A DNA stretch of 64,000 nucleotides from Bisbaumannia sp015645095 (GCA_036871055.1 CP141893.1:2976001-3040000), one strand, 5' to 3'. Shown: positions 1-10,180, counted from the stretch's first letter. A program made the numbers and translations. The notes: generated by a model from the letters alone, not told the origin.

Positions 1-430
1 CGGCGGCATAGAGGGCGATCATGTAGAGCGCCAGCAGGCGCCCGCGCACTCGGGAGTCAGAGGCGGTCAGCAGCCAGCTCTCGATCACCAGGAAAACCCC
101 CACCGTGGCCCAGCCGCCGATCAGGCGCAGCACGAACCAGGCGTAGGGGTCGAGCCACAGGGACTGCAGCAGCACGGTGACCGCCACCAGGGAGGCGAAG
201 CCGCCGTAGGCGCGGATATGGCCGATGCGCAGCAGCAGGCGATCGTTGAACAGGGCGCCCAGGGCCAGGCCGATAAAGTAGGCCGACGACACCCAGCCGA
301 TGACCAGCGCCGAGTAGCCGGCGCCATCCAGGCGCAGGGTGATCAGGGTGGCCAGGAAGCCGTTGCCGATGCCGAGGATAAAGAGCCCCAGCAAAGGCGC
401 CAGCGCCATGGCCAACAACTGCCGCGACAT
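1..430 (-). CDS. MFS transporter, YcaD-like (partial, N-terminal part)
   Basis: The first 143 codons of a gene that runs off the left edge. The start ATG at 430-428 has a GAGG-type ribosome binding site a few bases upstream. The protein opens with a hydrophobic helix, then a loop and a second helix, and contains the stretch VIESWLL about 120 residues in, followed by an R-GR-LA-YM motif. That pattern resembles the YcaD / CynX branch of the major facilitator superfamily, inner-membrane transporters of mostly unknown substrate. Only about four membrane segments are visible, so substrate and full length cannot be judged. Confidence 0.75.
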   Translation of the reverse strand, partial: MSRQLLAMALAPLLGLFILGIGNGFLATLITLRLDGAGYSALVIGWVSSAYFIGLALGALFNDRLLLRIGHIRAYGGFASLVAVTVLLQSLWLDPYAWFVLRLIGGWATVGVFLVIESWLLTASDSRVRGRLLALYMIALYAA

Positions 431-637
431 AAGCGAAGCCTCGCAACGAGAAAGCGAACCAGAGAGCAAGAATAGGAGGTGCGTGGCCGGACCGGAACGG
501 CCTGGCTAGAGAATCGCGCGGCGACTATACGCCCGGCATGCCGACCTGCCAAGCCCTTTTCGCCGAACTTCGCCGGACTTTCGCTTCAATAACGCGATGT
601 TATCGAACCAACCACCAAAGCTTGCCGAGGCTTTCGG

Positions 638-1333
638 TTACCCCTGGCGATGGGGCTTCTGCAGCAGCACCACATCGGCGGCGGGAAACTCCACCTCCAG
701 GCCAAGGTGCTCCGCCAGCCACCGGAAGGTCGCCTCGCCGAAGAAGCAGACGTGAGTGGGGTCGAGGATATAGTGCCAGCCGACGAAGGCCTCCCTGGAG
801 GTCACCCGCTTGGTCATCAGCCCCAGCCAGCCGCCGGGGCGCAGCCGGCCTACCAGCCGCGCCAGCTCCTCGCCGGGGGCGTAGAGATGCTCCACCACCT
901 CGGTGGCGGTAATAAAGTCGTAGTGGCGCTCCAGCACCTCGGGATGCGGGGCAAAGAAGGGATCGTAGATCGCCATGGGATGCCCGGCCTCCTCGAACAT
1001 CACCGACAGGGTCGGCCCCGGCCCGGCACCGAAGTCGAGGCCCTCGGCGCCGGGAGCGAGCCTTGCCTTCAAGGGGGTGAAGAGCCGCCCCAAAAAGCGC
1101 CGGTAGCCCGGATCATCCGGGGAGTTCTCGTGCTGGTCGTAGACCGCCCGCTCCGCCTCGGGGGGCAGACGGTAGGCCGCCGGTACATGCACCAGGGCGC
1201 AGGCCCCACAGCGGTAGTAGTCGCGGCGGGCGTCCCGGTGGAAGTGAGCGGCCTCGACGGCGCCACAGAGCGGGCAGGGATCCGGCGAGACGGGTAGCGG
1301 GCGATCGGGTAGGGACAGGGAGGGCTTCATCAT
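638..1333 (-). CDS. Class I SAM-dependent methyltransferase (Methyltransf_23 type)
   Basis: About 231 aa. The N-terminus carries CPLCG and, about 20 residues on, C-x-x-C, a zinc-ribbon-like knuckle often found in front of this methyltransferase family. The central part shows a motif I-like glycine-rich loop (GLDFGAGPGPT) and a later ATEVVEHL, a typical binding segment for S-adenosylmethionine. The C-terminal part (TKRVTS..WHYILDPTHVCFF) is the conserved tail of this group. The substrate is unknown. Two ATGs are adjacent at 1333 and 1330 and neither has a clear ribosome binding site; a GTG at 1390 is a longer alternative. It is divergent from the VOC gene at 1411. Confidence 0.8.
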   Translation of the reverse strand: MMKPSLSLPDRPLPVSPDPCPLCGAVEAAHFHRDARRDYYRCGACALVHVPAAYRLPPEAERAVYDQHENSPDDPGYRRFLGRLFTPLKARLAPGAEGLDFGAGPGPTLSVMFEEAGHPMAIYDPFFAPHPEVLERHYDFITATEVVEHLYAPGEELARLVGRLRPGGWLGLMTKRVTSREAFVGWHYILDPTHVCFFGEATFRWLAEHLGLEVEFPAADVVLLQKPHRQG

Positions 1334-1410
1334 CGTATGCTTTTGACGAACGGCGCCGCCAAGGCTACCCGCTTTGGCGGCCGCTGACACCCCTCAGGAG
1401 TCATTGCCCC

Positions 1411-1791
1411 ATGCTTGCCGCCCTCGATCATCTGCTGATTCCGGTTTCCGACCTGCCCCGCGCCGTGGATTTCTACAGCCGCGTGCTGGGCCTGGAAGTG
1501 CGCTATCGGGACGCCGGGCGGGTCGATCTGCTGCTGGACGGCCTGGCCCTGCGGCTGCTCGATCCCGCCCAGGCGACGGACCTCCAGGCCGCCACCCCCC
1601 TCCCGGGCAGCCAGGCACTGTGCCTGCGCAGCCGCCTGCCCCTGGACGAGGTGCGTCATCACCTGGACGTACTGGGCATCCCCCTGGAACAGGGCCCGGT
1701 GCCGGGCCTGGGCGCCTCGGGCCCCATCGAAGCCCTCTACCTGCGCGATCCGGAAGGCAACCTGCTGGAGATCTGCCGCCCTGCCGGCTGA
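1411..1791 (+). CDS. VOC (glyoxalase / bleomycin-resistance fold) protein
   Basis: 126 aa, a single vicinal-oxygen-chelate unit made of two beta-alpha-beta-beta-beta halves. The opening LDHLLIPVSDLPRAVDFYSR, with the first metal-ligand-type His near residue 6, and the closing LYLRDPEGNLLEI, with the Glu ligand position, are diagnostic of the family. An AGGAG ribosome binding site lies ten bases before the ATG. Members include glyoxalase I, fosfomycin-resistance thiol transferases and extradiol dioxygenases; nothing here identifies a substrate. Confidence 0.85.
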   Translation: MLAALDHLLIPVSDLPRAVDFYSRVLGLEVRYRDAGRVDLLLDGLALRLLDPAQATDLQAATPLPGSQALCLRSRLPLDEVRHHLDVLGIPLEQGPVPGLGASGPIEALYLRDPEGNLLEICRPAG

Positions 1792-1852
1792 TGGCAACGG
1801 CGCGCCGGGCGGGTATCATGGTCGGCCGATTGGTACTTCCCAAGGATGATCG

Positions 1853-2227
1853 ATGAACGACAACCTGCAGAACGACAGCGTGGTGGCCGAACAGGGCCAG
1901 GCCCCGGACACCACCATGGCCATGGTGGTCTATGCCCTCTTCCTGGCCAGCTTCGTGGTCGGCTTCACCGGCATCATCGGCCTGGTGATCGCCTACGTCT
2001 ACCGGGGCAAGGGGCCCCAGTGGCTCGACGAGCACTACCGCTACCAGATCCGCACCTTCTGGATCGGCCTGGTCTACGGCCTGATCTGCCTGGTGCTGGC
2101 ACTGATCGGTATCGGCTTCCTGCTGATGCTGGCCCTGGCGGTGTGGATGATCATCCGCTGCGTCAAGGGCTTCAAGGGGCTCCAGGAGAAGCGCGCCCCG
2201 GCCAACGTGGACACCTGGCTGGTCTGA
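1853..2227 (+). CDS. DUF4870-like small membrane protein
   Basis: 124 aa with three predicted membrane helices (about residues 22-45, 60-82 and 83-100) and a short polar N-terminus. The order helix, YRYQIRTFWIGL, helix, W-M-I-IR-VKG is the pattern of DUF4870 / YtcA-like four-helix membrane proteins. Function is unknown. The next gene begins three bases after its stop, so it is probably co-transcribed with the acyltransferase at 2231. Confidence 0.7.
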   Translation: MNDNLQNDSVVAEQGQAPDTTMAMVVYALFLASFVVGFTGIIGLVIAYVYRGKGPQWLDEHYRYQIRTFWIGLVYGLICLVLALIGIGFLLMLALAVWMIIRCVKGFKGLQEKRAPANVDTWLV

Positions 2228-2230
2228 GCC

Positions 2231-3151
2231 ATGAGTGAGGCCAAGCATCGATACCAGGCCCGGGCCATCGCCACCCTGTGGCGATGCCTGGCCGGACGGC
2301 GGCTGGGCACCCTGTGGCGCCTGGCGCGCCTCGCCGGGCCCTTGGTGCATCGCTTCAGCCGCCGCGAACGGGAGGTCACCGAGATCAACCTGCGCGAGGT
2401 CTTCCCCGACCTGGATAGCCAATCGCGGCGCCGCCTGGCTCGGGCCAGCCTGACCCACTCCACCGCCACCATGCTGGAGCTGGGCTTCGCCTGGATGGCG
2501 CCTCCGGAACGGGTGGAGGCATCGATCCTCGCCGTCCACGGCCGCGAGCTGCTCGACGAAGCCCGGGCCTCCGGCCAAGGAGTGATCGTGCTGGCCCCCC
2601 ATTTCGGCAACTGGGAGGTGCTCAACTTCTGGCTCTCCGGACACTTCCCCTTCACCGCCATGTACGAGCCCCCCAAGCTCCCCGACCTGGACCCGGTGAT
2701 CCGCGACGGGCGCGAGCGCATGGGCGCGAGCCTGGTGCCCACCAACCCCCGCGGCGTGGCGGCCCTGCTCAAGGCCCTCAAGCGGGCCGAGGCGGTGGGC
2801 ATCCTGCCCGATCAGGAGCCGGACTGGGGGAGCGGCGTCTTCGCACCCTTCTATGGCCGGCCGGCCTATACCGCGACCCTGCTGCCCAAGCTGGTGGCCC
2901 GCACCCGGGCCCGGGTGGTCACCGGGGTGGCCCGGCGCCTGCCCGGCCAGGGCTTCGAGATCCACTTCCTGGCCGCCGACCAGCGCGTCTATTCGCCGGA
3001 CGAGGTCGAGTCCGCCACCGGCGTCAACGCCTGCGTGGAGGCCGCCATCGCCCTGGAGCCGGCCCAGTACCAGTGGGAATACAAGCGCTACCGCAAGGTG
3101 ATCGAGGAGCAGCAGGGGCATCCCGACCATGGCTCCTTCCGCCTCTACTAG
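2231..3151 (+). CDS. LpxL/LpxM-type lysophospholipid (lipid A) acyltransferase
   Basis: 306 aa, the usual length for the HtrB/MsbB family. The catalytic H-x4-E motif is HFGNWE at residues 124-129. Downstream NPRGV, DQEPDWG and FYGRPA segments are conserved in this family, which transfers secondary acyl chains onto the lipid A precursor at the inner membrane. No long N-terminal anchor is visible; the first 40 residues are basic and moderately hydrophobic. It could also act on ornithine lipids or another acyl acceptor. The stop codon is overlapped by the terminal repeat of the element at 3150-3292. Confidence 0.87.
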   Translation: MSEAKHRYQARAIATLWRCLAGRRLGTLWRLARLAGPLVHRFSRREREVTEINLREVFPDLDSQSRRRLARASLTHSTATMLELGFAWMAPPERVEASILAVHGRELLDEARASGQGVIVLAPHFGNWEVLNFWLSGHFPFTAMYEPPKLPDLDPVIRDGRERMGASLVPTNPRGVAALLKALKRAEAVGILPDQEPDWGSGVFAPFYGRPAYTATLLPKLVARTRARVVTGVARRLPGQGFEIHFLAADQRVYSPDEVESATGVNACVEAAIALEPAQYQWEYKRYRKVIEEQQGHPDHGSFRLY

Positions 3152-3292
3152 GCACTGTCCGAAAACTGACTGCGCTCGCCCATACGGCGTTAAAAATCGG
3201 CTCAAAGTACTCATTTACACTGCGTAAACTCCGTCTTTTCGCCGATTTTTGCCTTGCCTGGCCTTCGCTCGCCGACTTTTCAGACAGCGCCT
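3150..3292. repeat. Palindromic intergenic element with terminal inverted repeats
   Basis: A 143-bp non-coding element. Its ends are inverted copies of each other (left GGCACTGTCCGAAAACTG, right reversed GGCGCTGTCTGAAAAGTC). Inside lies a second inverted pair, AAAAATCGGC at about 3192 and GCCGATTTTT at 3241, so the whole can fold into a long two-tier hairpin. The left end overlaps the stop codon of the acyltransferase gene. It resembles a MITE or REP-type element; my memory that such copies are dispersed in Halomonas genomes cannot be tested here. It may also serve as a transcription terminator. Confidence 0.7.
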
Positions 3293-3366
3293 AGCGCCAA
3301 ATAAATGGAAAATATTTCCATAAACCAACCTGGTATCTGATCGCCAAGCTGCTAGACTAGGCCCGA

Positions 3367-3511
3367 CGCTTGACGGGGTGCCGGTAGACCGGCTGAGATG
3401 GCGCGGGCTGGCAGGCCACTGACTTGCCACCGAGCGCCGATCCCGTAGAACCTGATCCGGGTGAAATGGTGCGCTGTCGCGCCCATATGAACCGGCGTAG
3501 GGAATCAGGCG
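3367..3511 (+). promoter_or_regulatory. TPP riboswitch (THI element) of tenA
   Basis: Contains the thi-box signatures in order: GGGGTGCC, GGCTGAGA, CCCGTAGAACCTGATCCGGG and GCGTAGGGAA. The P1 helix is closed by CGCTTGA at 3367 and TCAGGCG at 3505. The arm between CTGATC and GCGTAGGGA is longer than usual by about 20 bases. The first codon of tenA lies 69 bases after the element, so it probably controls translation start or early termination in response to thiamin pyrophosphate. Confidence 0.93.
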
Positions 3512-3579
3512 GGCCCTGGCCTGGTCGCCATTCGCCCTCCCCCTCTCGCCCCACTCCGGATCCCACCACCGGAGGTTGC

Positions 3580-4248
3580 ATGGGCTACGCTTTCGACGAT
3601 CTCAAGGGTGCCTGCCATCATGACTGGCGCGCCTATATCGAGCACGACTTCGTGCGCCAGCTGGGCGCCGGCACCCTGGAGGCCGGGGCCTTCCGCCACT
3701 ACCTGAAGCAGGACTACCTGTTCCTGATCCACTTCTCCCGGGCCTATGCCCTGGCCGCCTACAAGAGCCGGTCGCTGGCCGACCTGCGCCATGCCCATGC
3801 CGGCCTCAAGACCATCCTCGACGTGGAGCTGCAGCTGCATATCGACTTCTGCCGCGACTGGGGCATCGACGAGGCGGAGCTCGCCGCCCTGCCGGAGGCC
3901 AAGGCCACCCTGGCCTATACCCGCTATGTGCTGGATACCGGCAACCGCGGCGACCTCCTCGACCTGCATGTGGCCCTGGCTCCCTGCCTGGTGGGCTATG
4001 GCGAGATCGCCCAGTGGCTGGCCGCCCAGTCCTTCACGGTGCGCGGCGAGGCCAACCCCTATGACGCCTGGATCGCCATGTACGCCGGCGATGACTTCCA
4101 GGCCGCCATGCGCGACGAGATCGCCTGGCTGAACGGCCGCCTGGCGGAGGTCACGCCGCGGCGCTTCGAGGAGCTGGCCACGGTATTCCGCGATGCCACG
4201 CGCCTCGAGATCGACTTCTGGCAGATGGGCCTGGATCGCGCCGACTAG
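3580..4248 (+). CDS. tenA: TenA family thiaminase II / aminopyrimidine aminohydrolase
   Basis: 222 aa, the family length. TenA hydrolyses formyl-aminopyrimidine breakdown products of thiamin to HMP, feeding base salvage into thiamin synthesis. The active-site cysteine sits in LAPCLVGYGEI at residue 136. The N-terminal AYIEHDFVRQL, YLKQDYLFL and the YD-WI-MY-G segment near residue 160 are family signatures. The ATG at 3580 is chosen because GGAGG precedes it by five bases; an upstream in-frame extension would run through the riboswitch. It is expressed behind its own TPP riboswitch and followed by thiC with a second one. Confidence 0.9.
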   Translation: MGYAFDDLKGACHHDWRAYIEHDFVRQLGAGTLEAGAFRHYLKQDYLFLIHFSRAYALAAYKSRSLADLRHAHAGLKTILDVELQLHIDFCRDWGIDEAELAALPEAKATLAYTRYVLDTGNRGDLLDLHVALAPCLVGYGEIAQWLAAQSFTVRGEANPYDAWIAMYAGDDFQAAMRDEIAWLNGRLAEVTPRRFEELATVFRDATRLEIDFWQMGLDRAD

Positions 4249-4291
4249 CCCACAGTCTTTATACCTATTGCCACTGCGCGGACGTGAGGGG

Positions 4292-4387
4292 CGCCGGGGA
4301 CAGGTCGTAGAGGGGGTCCTATGCCAGGGATGGCATCGGTAGCGCCCAGGGAGGGGTTCACAGCGCCCCTCGTAGACCTGTCGCCGG
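4292..4387. repeat. Palindromic intergenic repeat between tenA and thiC
   Basis: The two ends are inverted copies around the core GGACAGGTC / GACCTGTC with flanking AGGGG / CCCCT. In the middle a perfect 6-bp hairpin ATGCCAGGGATGGCAT lies at 4321-4336. No reading frame crosses it sensibly. From memory it resembles a common Halomonas intergenic repeat, but no second copy occurs in this window. Confidence 0.6.
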
Positions 4388-4455
4388 ATCAGCCCCGGAC
4401 TCCAGGCAGGACTTCCCGGCAATAAACCCGCCCGCTGGCGATAGCGGGCACCACA

Positions 4456-4564
4456 CGCTTGACGGGGTGCCGTTGATGACGGCTGAGATCATGCCCTCCC
4501 ACCATAGAGACAGCATGGATCCCGTTGAACCTGAACTGGCTAGGACCAGCGTAGGGATCAAGCG
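4456..4564 (+). promoter_or_regulatory. TPP riboswitch (THI element) of thiC
   Basis: A compact classical THI element: GGGGTGCC, GGCTGAGA, CCCGTTGAACCTGA and AGCGTAGGGATC, closed by a perfect P1 helix CGCTTGA (4456-4462) and TCAAGCG (4558-4564). The thiC ATG is 88 bases downstream, with an AGGGAGA ribosome binding site in between. It is cleaner and shorter than the tenA riboswitch about 1 kb upstream. Confidence 0.95.
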
Positions 4565-4652
4565 ACACGCCGCCGGCACCCACTCGCCGGCCGCCCCTGT
4601 CCTCCCCAGCTGTCCTCCCTGACAAGACCCCGACAACCCTAGGGAGAACACC

Positions 4653-6542
<1,890 letters not shown>

Positions 6543-6568
6543 GCCCGGCCCTTATCGGGCCAGAGACG

Positions 6569-6599
6569 ACGACGCCCCCGCCGTGAGCGGGGGCGTCGT
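6569..6599. terminator. Bidirectional hairpin terminator between thiC and the barrel gene
   Basis: A perfect 13-bp stem (ACGACGCCCCCGC / GCGGGGGCGTCGT) with a 5-base loop, lying 26 bases after the thiC stop and 16 bases before the end of the convergent gene. No long T run on either side. Confidence 0.75.
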
Positions 6600-6615
6600 G
6601 AATGACGGGCGCGAG

Positions 6616-7146
6616 TTAGAAGTGATAGCGCAGCCCGACGCTGGCGGCATCGAAATTGAAGTCGGACTTGTCGAGGTAACGGATATAGTCGGCGCCCACG
6701 GAGAGGTTGGGGGCGACTTCGAATTCGGCCCCGGCCCCATAGGAGAAGTCGCTCTCGCGATCTCGCCCACCCGGCGAGAAGTCGAAGCGAGCCTCGGAGT
6801 AGCCCAGCAGGCCATAGAGCCGGAACTCCTGGGAGATCGGCAGAATCCCCTTGGCGAAGCCACCGACCACATAGTCGAGCTCGACCTTGGTGCCCCCCAC
6901 CCGATCGGAGCCACCGGTACCCAGGTGCCCCTCCACGGCGAAGAACTCGTTCAACTGAACGCCGCCCCGCAGTCGCAGGCCCACGTCATTGACCGAGGAA
7001 CTCCCCTTAGGGTCAAGGTCCCAGAACATGGCATCGCCCCCCACATATCCCTGGGGATAGAAGCCATGCTGATTGGCCTGCGCCGTGGTAGCGAAGGACC
7101 CTGCCGCCAGAAGGGCCGCGGCAGATGCGGCAACAAGAAATCTCAT
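6616..7146 (-). CDS. Outer-membrane beta-barrel protein (OmpX / opacity type)
   Basis: 176 aa. A signal peptide occupies residues 1-23 (MRF, hydrophobic core, then ATTAQA). The mature part has alternating aromatic strands and ends in an aromatic terminal residue (YHF), the sorting signal for barrel assembly. Strand pattern and length fit an eight-stranded OmpA-like barrel of the PF13505 group. The ATG at 7146 follows a strong GGAGGTGG ribosome binding site. The ligand or role is unknown; such proteins are often envelope-stress or adhesion factors. Confidence 0.85.
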   Translation of the reverse strand: MRFLVAASAAALLAAGSFATTAQANQHGFYPQGYVGGDAMFWDLDPKGSSSVNDVGLRLRGGVQLNEFFAVEGHLGTGGSDRVGGTKVELDYVVGGFAKGILPISQEFRLYGLLGYSEARFDFSPGGRDRESDFSYGAGAEFEVAPNLSVGADYIRYLDKSDFNFDAASVGLRYHF

Positions 7147-7342
7147 GACCACCTCCATTAAAGAACGGTGTTTTTTAACACCTCTCGCAGTGTGGCTCAG
7201 AGTTCCCCAGGGCGCAAATGAAATGTTTTCAGTCCCGAGCCCGACTGCAGTAGCTCGACTCCACCCACCAGGCATCGGCACTAGCCGTTAGTCGGCGAAG
7301 CGAATATCCTGAGGAGACCTTGCCCCTATCCAGGAGAGCACG

Positions 7343-8464
7343 ATGTCCGGCCTGCTGCCCGATGTGGATCCCGATGGCCTGCTGGAGTATTCGGTGGTCT
7401 ACACCGACCGCGCCCTCAACCATATGTCCCGCGCCTTCCAGACAGTGATGACCGATCTTTCCACCACCCTCAAGCGGGTCTATGGTGCCGAGGCGGCAGT
7501 GATCGTGCCGGGGAGCGGTACCTTCGGCATGGAGTCGGTGGCTCGCCAGTTCGCCACCGACCAGAAGGTCCTGGTGGTTCGTAACGGCTGGTTCAGCTAC
7601 CGCTGGAGCCAGATCTTCGCCATGGGCGATATCCCCGCCAGCGAGGTGGTACACAAGGCCCGCCGCCAGGGTGAAGGTGCCCGGACGCCCTTCGCTCCCG
7701 CGCCCATCGAGGAGGTGGAGGCCAGCATCGCCACCGAGCGCCCGGCCCTGGTCTTCGCCCCCCATGTGGAGACCGCCTCCGGCATGCTGCTGCCGGATGA
7801 CTATATCCGCCGCCTGGCCGAGGCGGTGCATGCGGTGGGCGGCCTGCTGGTACTGGACTGCATCGCCTCCGGCACCCTCTGGGTGGACATGCAAGCCAGC
7901 GGGGTGGACGTGCTGATCAGTGCCCCCCAGAAGGGATGGAGCGGCAGCCCCTGTTGCGCCATGGTGATGCTCTCCGAGCGCGGCCGCCAGCGCCTGGAGG
8001 CCACCACCAGCAGCAGCTTCGCCATGGACCTGGGCAAGTGGCACGCCATCATGCAGGCCTATGAGCAGGGCGGTCACGCCTACCACGCCACCCTGCCCAC
8101 CGACGGCCTGCGCCGCCTGCGCGATATCATGGAGGAGACCGAGCGGGTCGGCTTCGTGCGGGTTCGCGATGCCCAGCTGGAACTCGGTCGCCGGGTGCGC
8201 GAACTCCTCGCGGCTCGAGGCTTCGCCAGCGTGGCTGCCGAGGGGTTCGCTGCCCCCGGGGTGGTGGTGAGCTATACCGAGGATGCCGGCATCGCCGCCA
8301 AGTTCATGGCCGCCGGCCTGCAGGTGGCCGCCGGAGTGCCCCTGCAGTGCGACGAGGGCGACGACTTCCAGACCTTCCGTATCGGCCTGTTCGGCCTCGA
8401 CAAGCTGCTCGACGTGGAGCGTAGCGTGACCACCCTGGCCGAGGCCCTGGACCGGCTGAGCTGA
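7343..8464 (+). CDS. Class V PLP aminotransferase (alanine-glyoxylate / serine-pyruvate type)
   Basis: 373 aa. The PLP-binding lysine is Lys197 in SAPQKGWSG, preceded by the ALVFAPHVETASGM and LVLDCIASG segments that cradle the cofactor. The N-terminal IVPGSGTFGMESVARQF matches the serine-glyoxylate / alanine-glyoxylate branch, soluble enzymes acting in glyoxylate or amino acid metabolism. The exact amino donor cannot be told from sequence. A single-gene unit with its own terminator at 8491. Confidence 0.87.
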   Translation: MSGLLPDVDPDGLLEYSVVYTDRALNHMSRAFQTVMTDLSTTLKRVYGAEAAVIVPGSGTFGMESVARQFATDQKVLVVRNGWFSYRWSQIFAMGDIPASEVVHKARRQGEGARTPFAPAPIEEVEASIATERPALVFAPHVETASGMLLPDDYIRRLAEAVHAVGGLLVLDCIASGTLWVDMQASGVDVLISAPQKGWSGSPCCAMVMLSERGRQRLEATTSSSFAMDLGKWHAIMQAYEQGGHAYHATLPTDGLRRLRDIMEETERVGFVRVRDAQLELGRRVRELLAARGFASVAAEGFAAPGVVVSYTEDAGIAAKFMAAGLQVAAGVPLQCDEGDDFQTFRIGLFGLDKLLDVERSVTTLAEALDRLS

Positions 8465-8490
8465 CCGGCAACGGCGCTGGAGCAGAACGA

Positions 8491-8519
8491 CGAAGGGGTG
8501 GCCTAAGGCCACCCCTTCG
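8491..8519. terminator. Hairpin terminator after the aminotransferase gene
   Basis: CGAAGGGGTGGCC / GGCCACCCCTTCG, a 13-bp perfect stem with a TAA loop, between two convergent genes, so it can serve both. Confidence 0.75.
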
Positions 8520-8535
8520 AGCTTCCAACAGACTG

Positions 8536-9216
8536 CTAGGCGCCACTTAATCCCCGCGGCAACATGCCCAGGTTGTTCTCCACCCGCTTAACGCCGGGGA
8601 TGTCTTCCGCGGCCACCTGGGCCGCCTTGCGTTGCTCGGCGCTGTCCACCAGGCCCCACAGCTGCACCTCGCCCTGAACCACGATGACATTGATCTGGCC
8701 CAGGCCCAGGGTCTCCTCCAGCTCCTTATGGAGGCGGTCGCGAATGGCCCGATCATCCACGGTGGCGCCCTCCTCCAGGCCCGCCACCGAGAAACCGCGC
8801 AGCAGGTTGGCCCGGCTGATGATGCCGACCAATCGCCCCTCCTCGGTGACCGGCACCCGCTTGATGCGATGCTTCTCCAGCAAGCGGGCGATCTCGTCCA
8901 GCGGCATGTCTCGCTTCACCTGGATCACCGGCGCAGTCATCACCTGCTCGGCGGTGCGGCCATGGGACTTGATATAGTCCAGGGGGCTCGCCGGCGTCTC
9001 GAACAGGGCGCGCAGCCAGTGGCGCGGCCGCTCGCCATTGGCCTCGATGCGGCGCATCAGATCGCCCTCGCTGACGATCCCCAGCACCCGCTGCTCGGCA
9101 TCCACCACCGGCACCGCACTGATATGATTCTCCAGCAGCAACCGCGCCACCTCCTGCACCTGGGTATCCGGAGCGACGGTGATGACATTGGGCGTCATGA
9201 TATCCACGGCTTGCAT
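8536..9216 (-). CDS. Tandem CBS-domain protein with C-terminal BON domain
   Basis: 226 aa. CBS 1 spans about residues 7-60 (MTPNVITVAPDTQVQEVA), CBS 2 about 90-143 (VMTAPVIQVKRDMPLDEIA), and a BON-like domain fills 150-220. CBS pairs bind adenine nucleotides and sense energy state; the BON domain suggests contact with membrane or phospholipid. The protein lacks a signal peptide, so it is probably cytoplasmic. An FNR/Anr-like site upstream suggests induction under low oxygen. Confidence 0.9.
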   Translation of the reverse strand: MQAVDIMTPNVITVAPDTQVQEVARLLLENHISAVPVVDAEQRVLGIVSEGDLMRRIEANGERPRHWLRALFETPASPLDYIKSHGRTAEQVMTAPVIQVKRDMPLDEIARLLEKHRIKRVPVTEEGRLVGIISRANLLRGFSVAGLEEGATVDDRAIRDRLHKELEETLGLGQINVIVVQGEVQLWGLVDSAEQRKAAQVAAEDIPGVKRVENNLGMLPRGLSGA

Positions 9217-9577
9217 AGCATTCCCTCGTTGGCCTGGGCCCGGGAGGCCAGGATCGGCTCCCGATGCCTGATCATTCTCTGAATGTAGCAGAGTCGCGAA
9301 TCACGACGCTTGATCCAGGACAAGTCCCCTTTGCCCGGCCCGCAGGGAATCGGCGCCAGGCCGACGGGGTTGCTGGCGGTCGATCGGGGTTGACCGATCG
9401 TCACCTGAATCACGGATTGGGAGAGGCGTTGATCGATCGGATGAGGCGAATGACAGGCGATTCAAGTCGTCGGATCGAAAGAAGTTCACCGAAAGCCCGG
9501 GATTCGCAGTAGATCGGCGTTAAGTCCGACGGGCTGCTAGAGTGGAATCATACCCGCCCATCGCAGGAGAGACGCCC
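9217..9577. other. 361-bp divergent intergenic region
   Basis: Lies between the CBS-BON gene and the methyltransferase gene. Holds the FNR-like site listed separately and a short inverted repeat (CGATCGG at 9381, CCGATCG at 9394). No convincing small gene was found in it. Confidence 0.5.
9310..9323 (-). promoter_or_regulatory. Possible FNR/Anr box of the CBS-BON gene
   Basis: On the minus strand the site reads TTGTCCTGGATCAA, eight of ten informative positions of the TTGAT-N4-ATCAA consensus. A TACATT hexamer at 9287-9282 would place the transcription start near 9275, which puts the box at -41.5, the class II position used by FNR. Confidence 0.5.
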
Positions 9578-10180
9578 ATGACGGTGCCCGACCGCCCCAG
9601 TCGCGTGCTAGCCCCATCACGACGCGCCCAGCTCTCGCTGTTCGCCAGGAATTTCTTCAAGCATCCGCGCATGCTGGGTTCCATTATCCCCAGCTCTCCC
9701 TTTCTGGTGCGGCGGCTCCTCGATCGGGTGGAGTGGGACCGAGCCCGGGTGGTGGTGGAGTACGGCCCCGGGGTGGGTACCATCACCCGGGAGATCCTGG
9801 CCCGGCTGCCCCCGGACGCCACCCTCCTGGCCCTGGAGACCAACCCGGATTTCGTCGCCTACCTGGGGGAGTCGCTCCCCGACCCGCGCCTGCAGGTGGT
9901 GGCCGGCTCCGCCGAGACCATCCAGGCGGAGTTGAGCCGGCTGGACCTGCCACCCGCTGACTATATCGTCGCCGGGATCCCCTTCAGCACCATGCCCGGC
10001 GAGTGCCGCGAGCGCATTCTCCACGACAGCCGGGAAGCGCTGAGCGATGAGGGCGCCATGCTCATCTATCAATTCTCGCCCAAGGTGGGAGGCGACCTGC
10101 GCCGCCTCTTCACCCGGGTCGAGAAAGGCTTCGAACCGCTCAATATCCTGCCGGCCCATCTCTATACCTGCCACCGCTGA
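9578..10180 (+). CDS. SAM-dependent methyltransferase of the phospholipid N-methyltransferase (COG3963) type
   Basis: 200 aa. Resembles rRNA-adenine-dimethylase-like folds: FFKHPRMLGSIIPSSPFL at the start, then motif I as VEYGPGVGTIT and an acidic motif II (LALETNPDF). The P-F-STMP segment after YIVAGIPF replaces the usual catalytic NPPY. This layout matches COG3963 proteins, some of which methylate phosphatidylethanolamine; others are uncharacterised. The ATG at 9578 is used because the earlier in-frame codons lack similarity to the family start and AGGAGA lies just upstream. Confidence 0.75.
   Translation: MTVPDRPSRVLAPSRRAQLSLFARNFFKHPRMLGSIIPSSPFLVRRLLDRVEWDRARVVVEYGPGVGTITREILARLPPDATLLALETNPDFVAYLGESLPDPRLQVVAGSAETIQAELSRLDLPPADYIVAGIPFSTMPGECRERILHDSREALSDEGAMLIYQFSPKVGGDLRRLFTRVEKGFEPLNILPAHLYTCHR

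Noticed and set aside
9381..9400. CGATCGG inverted repeat as an operator
   Set aside because: Short, not near a recognisable promoter for either neighbour; similar GATCGATC strings occur close by.
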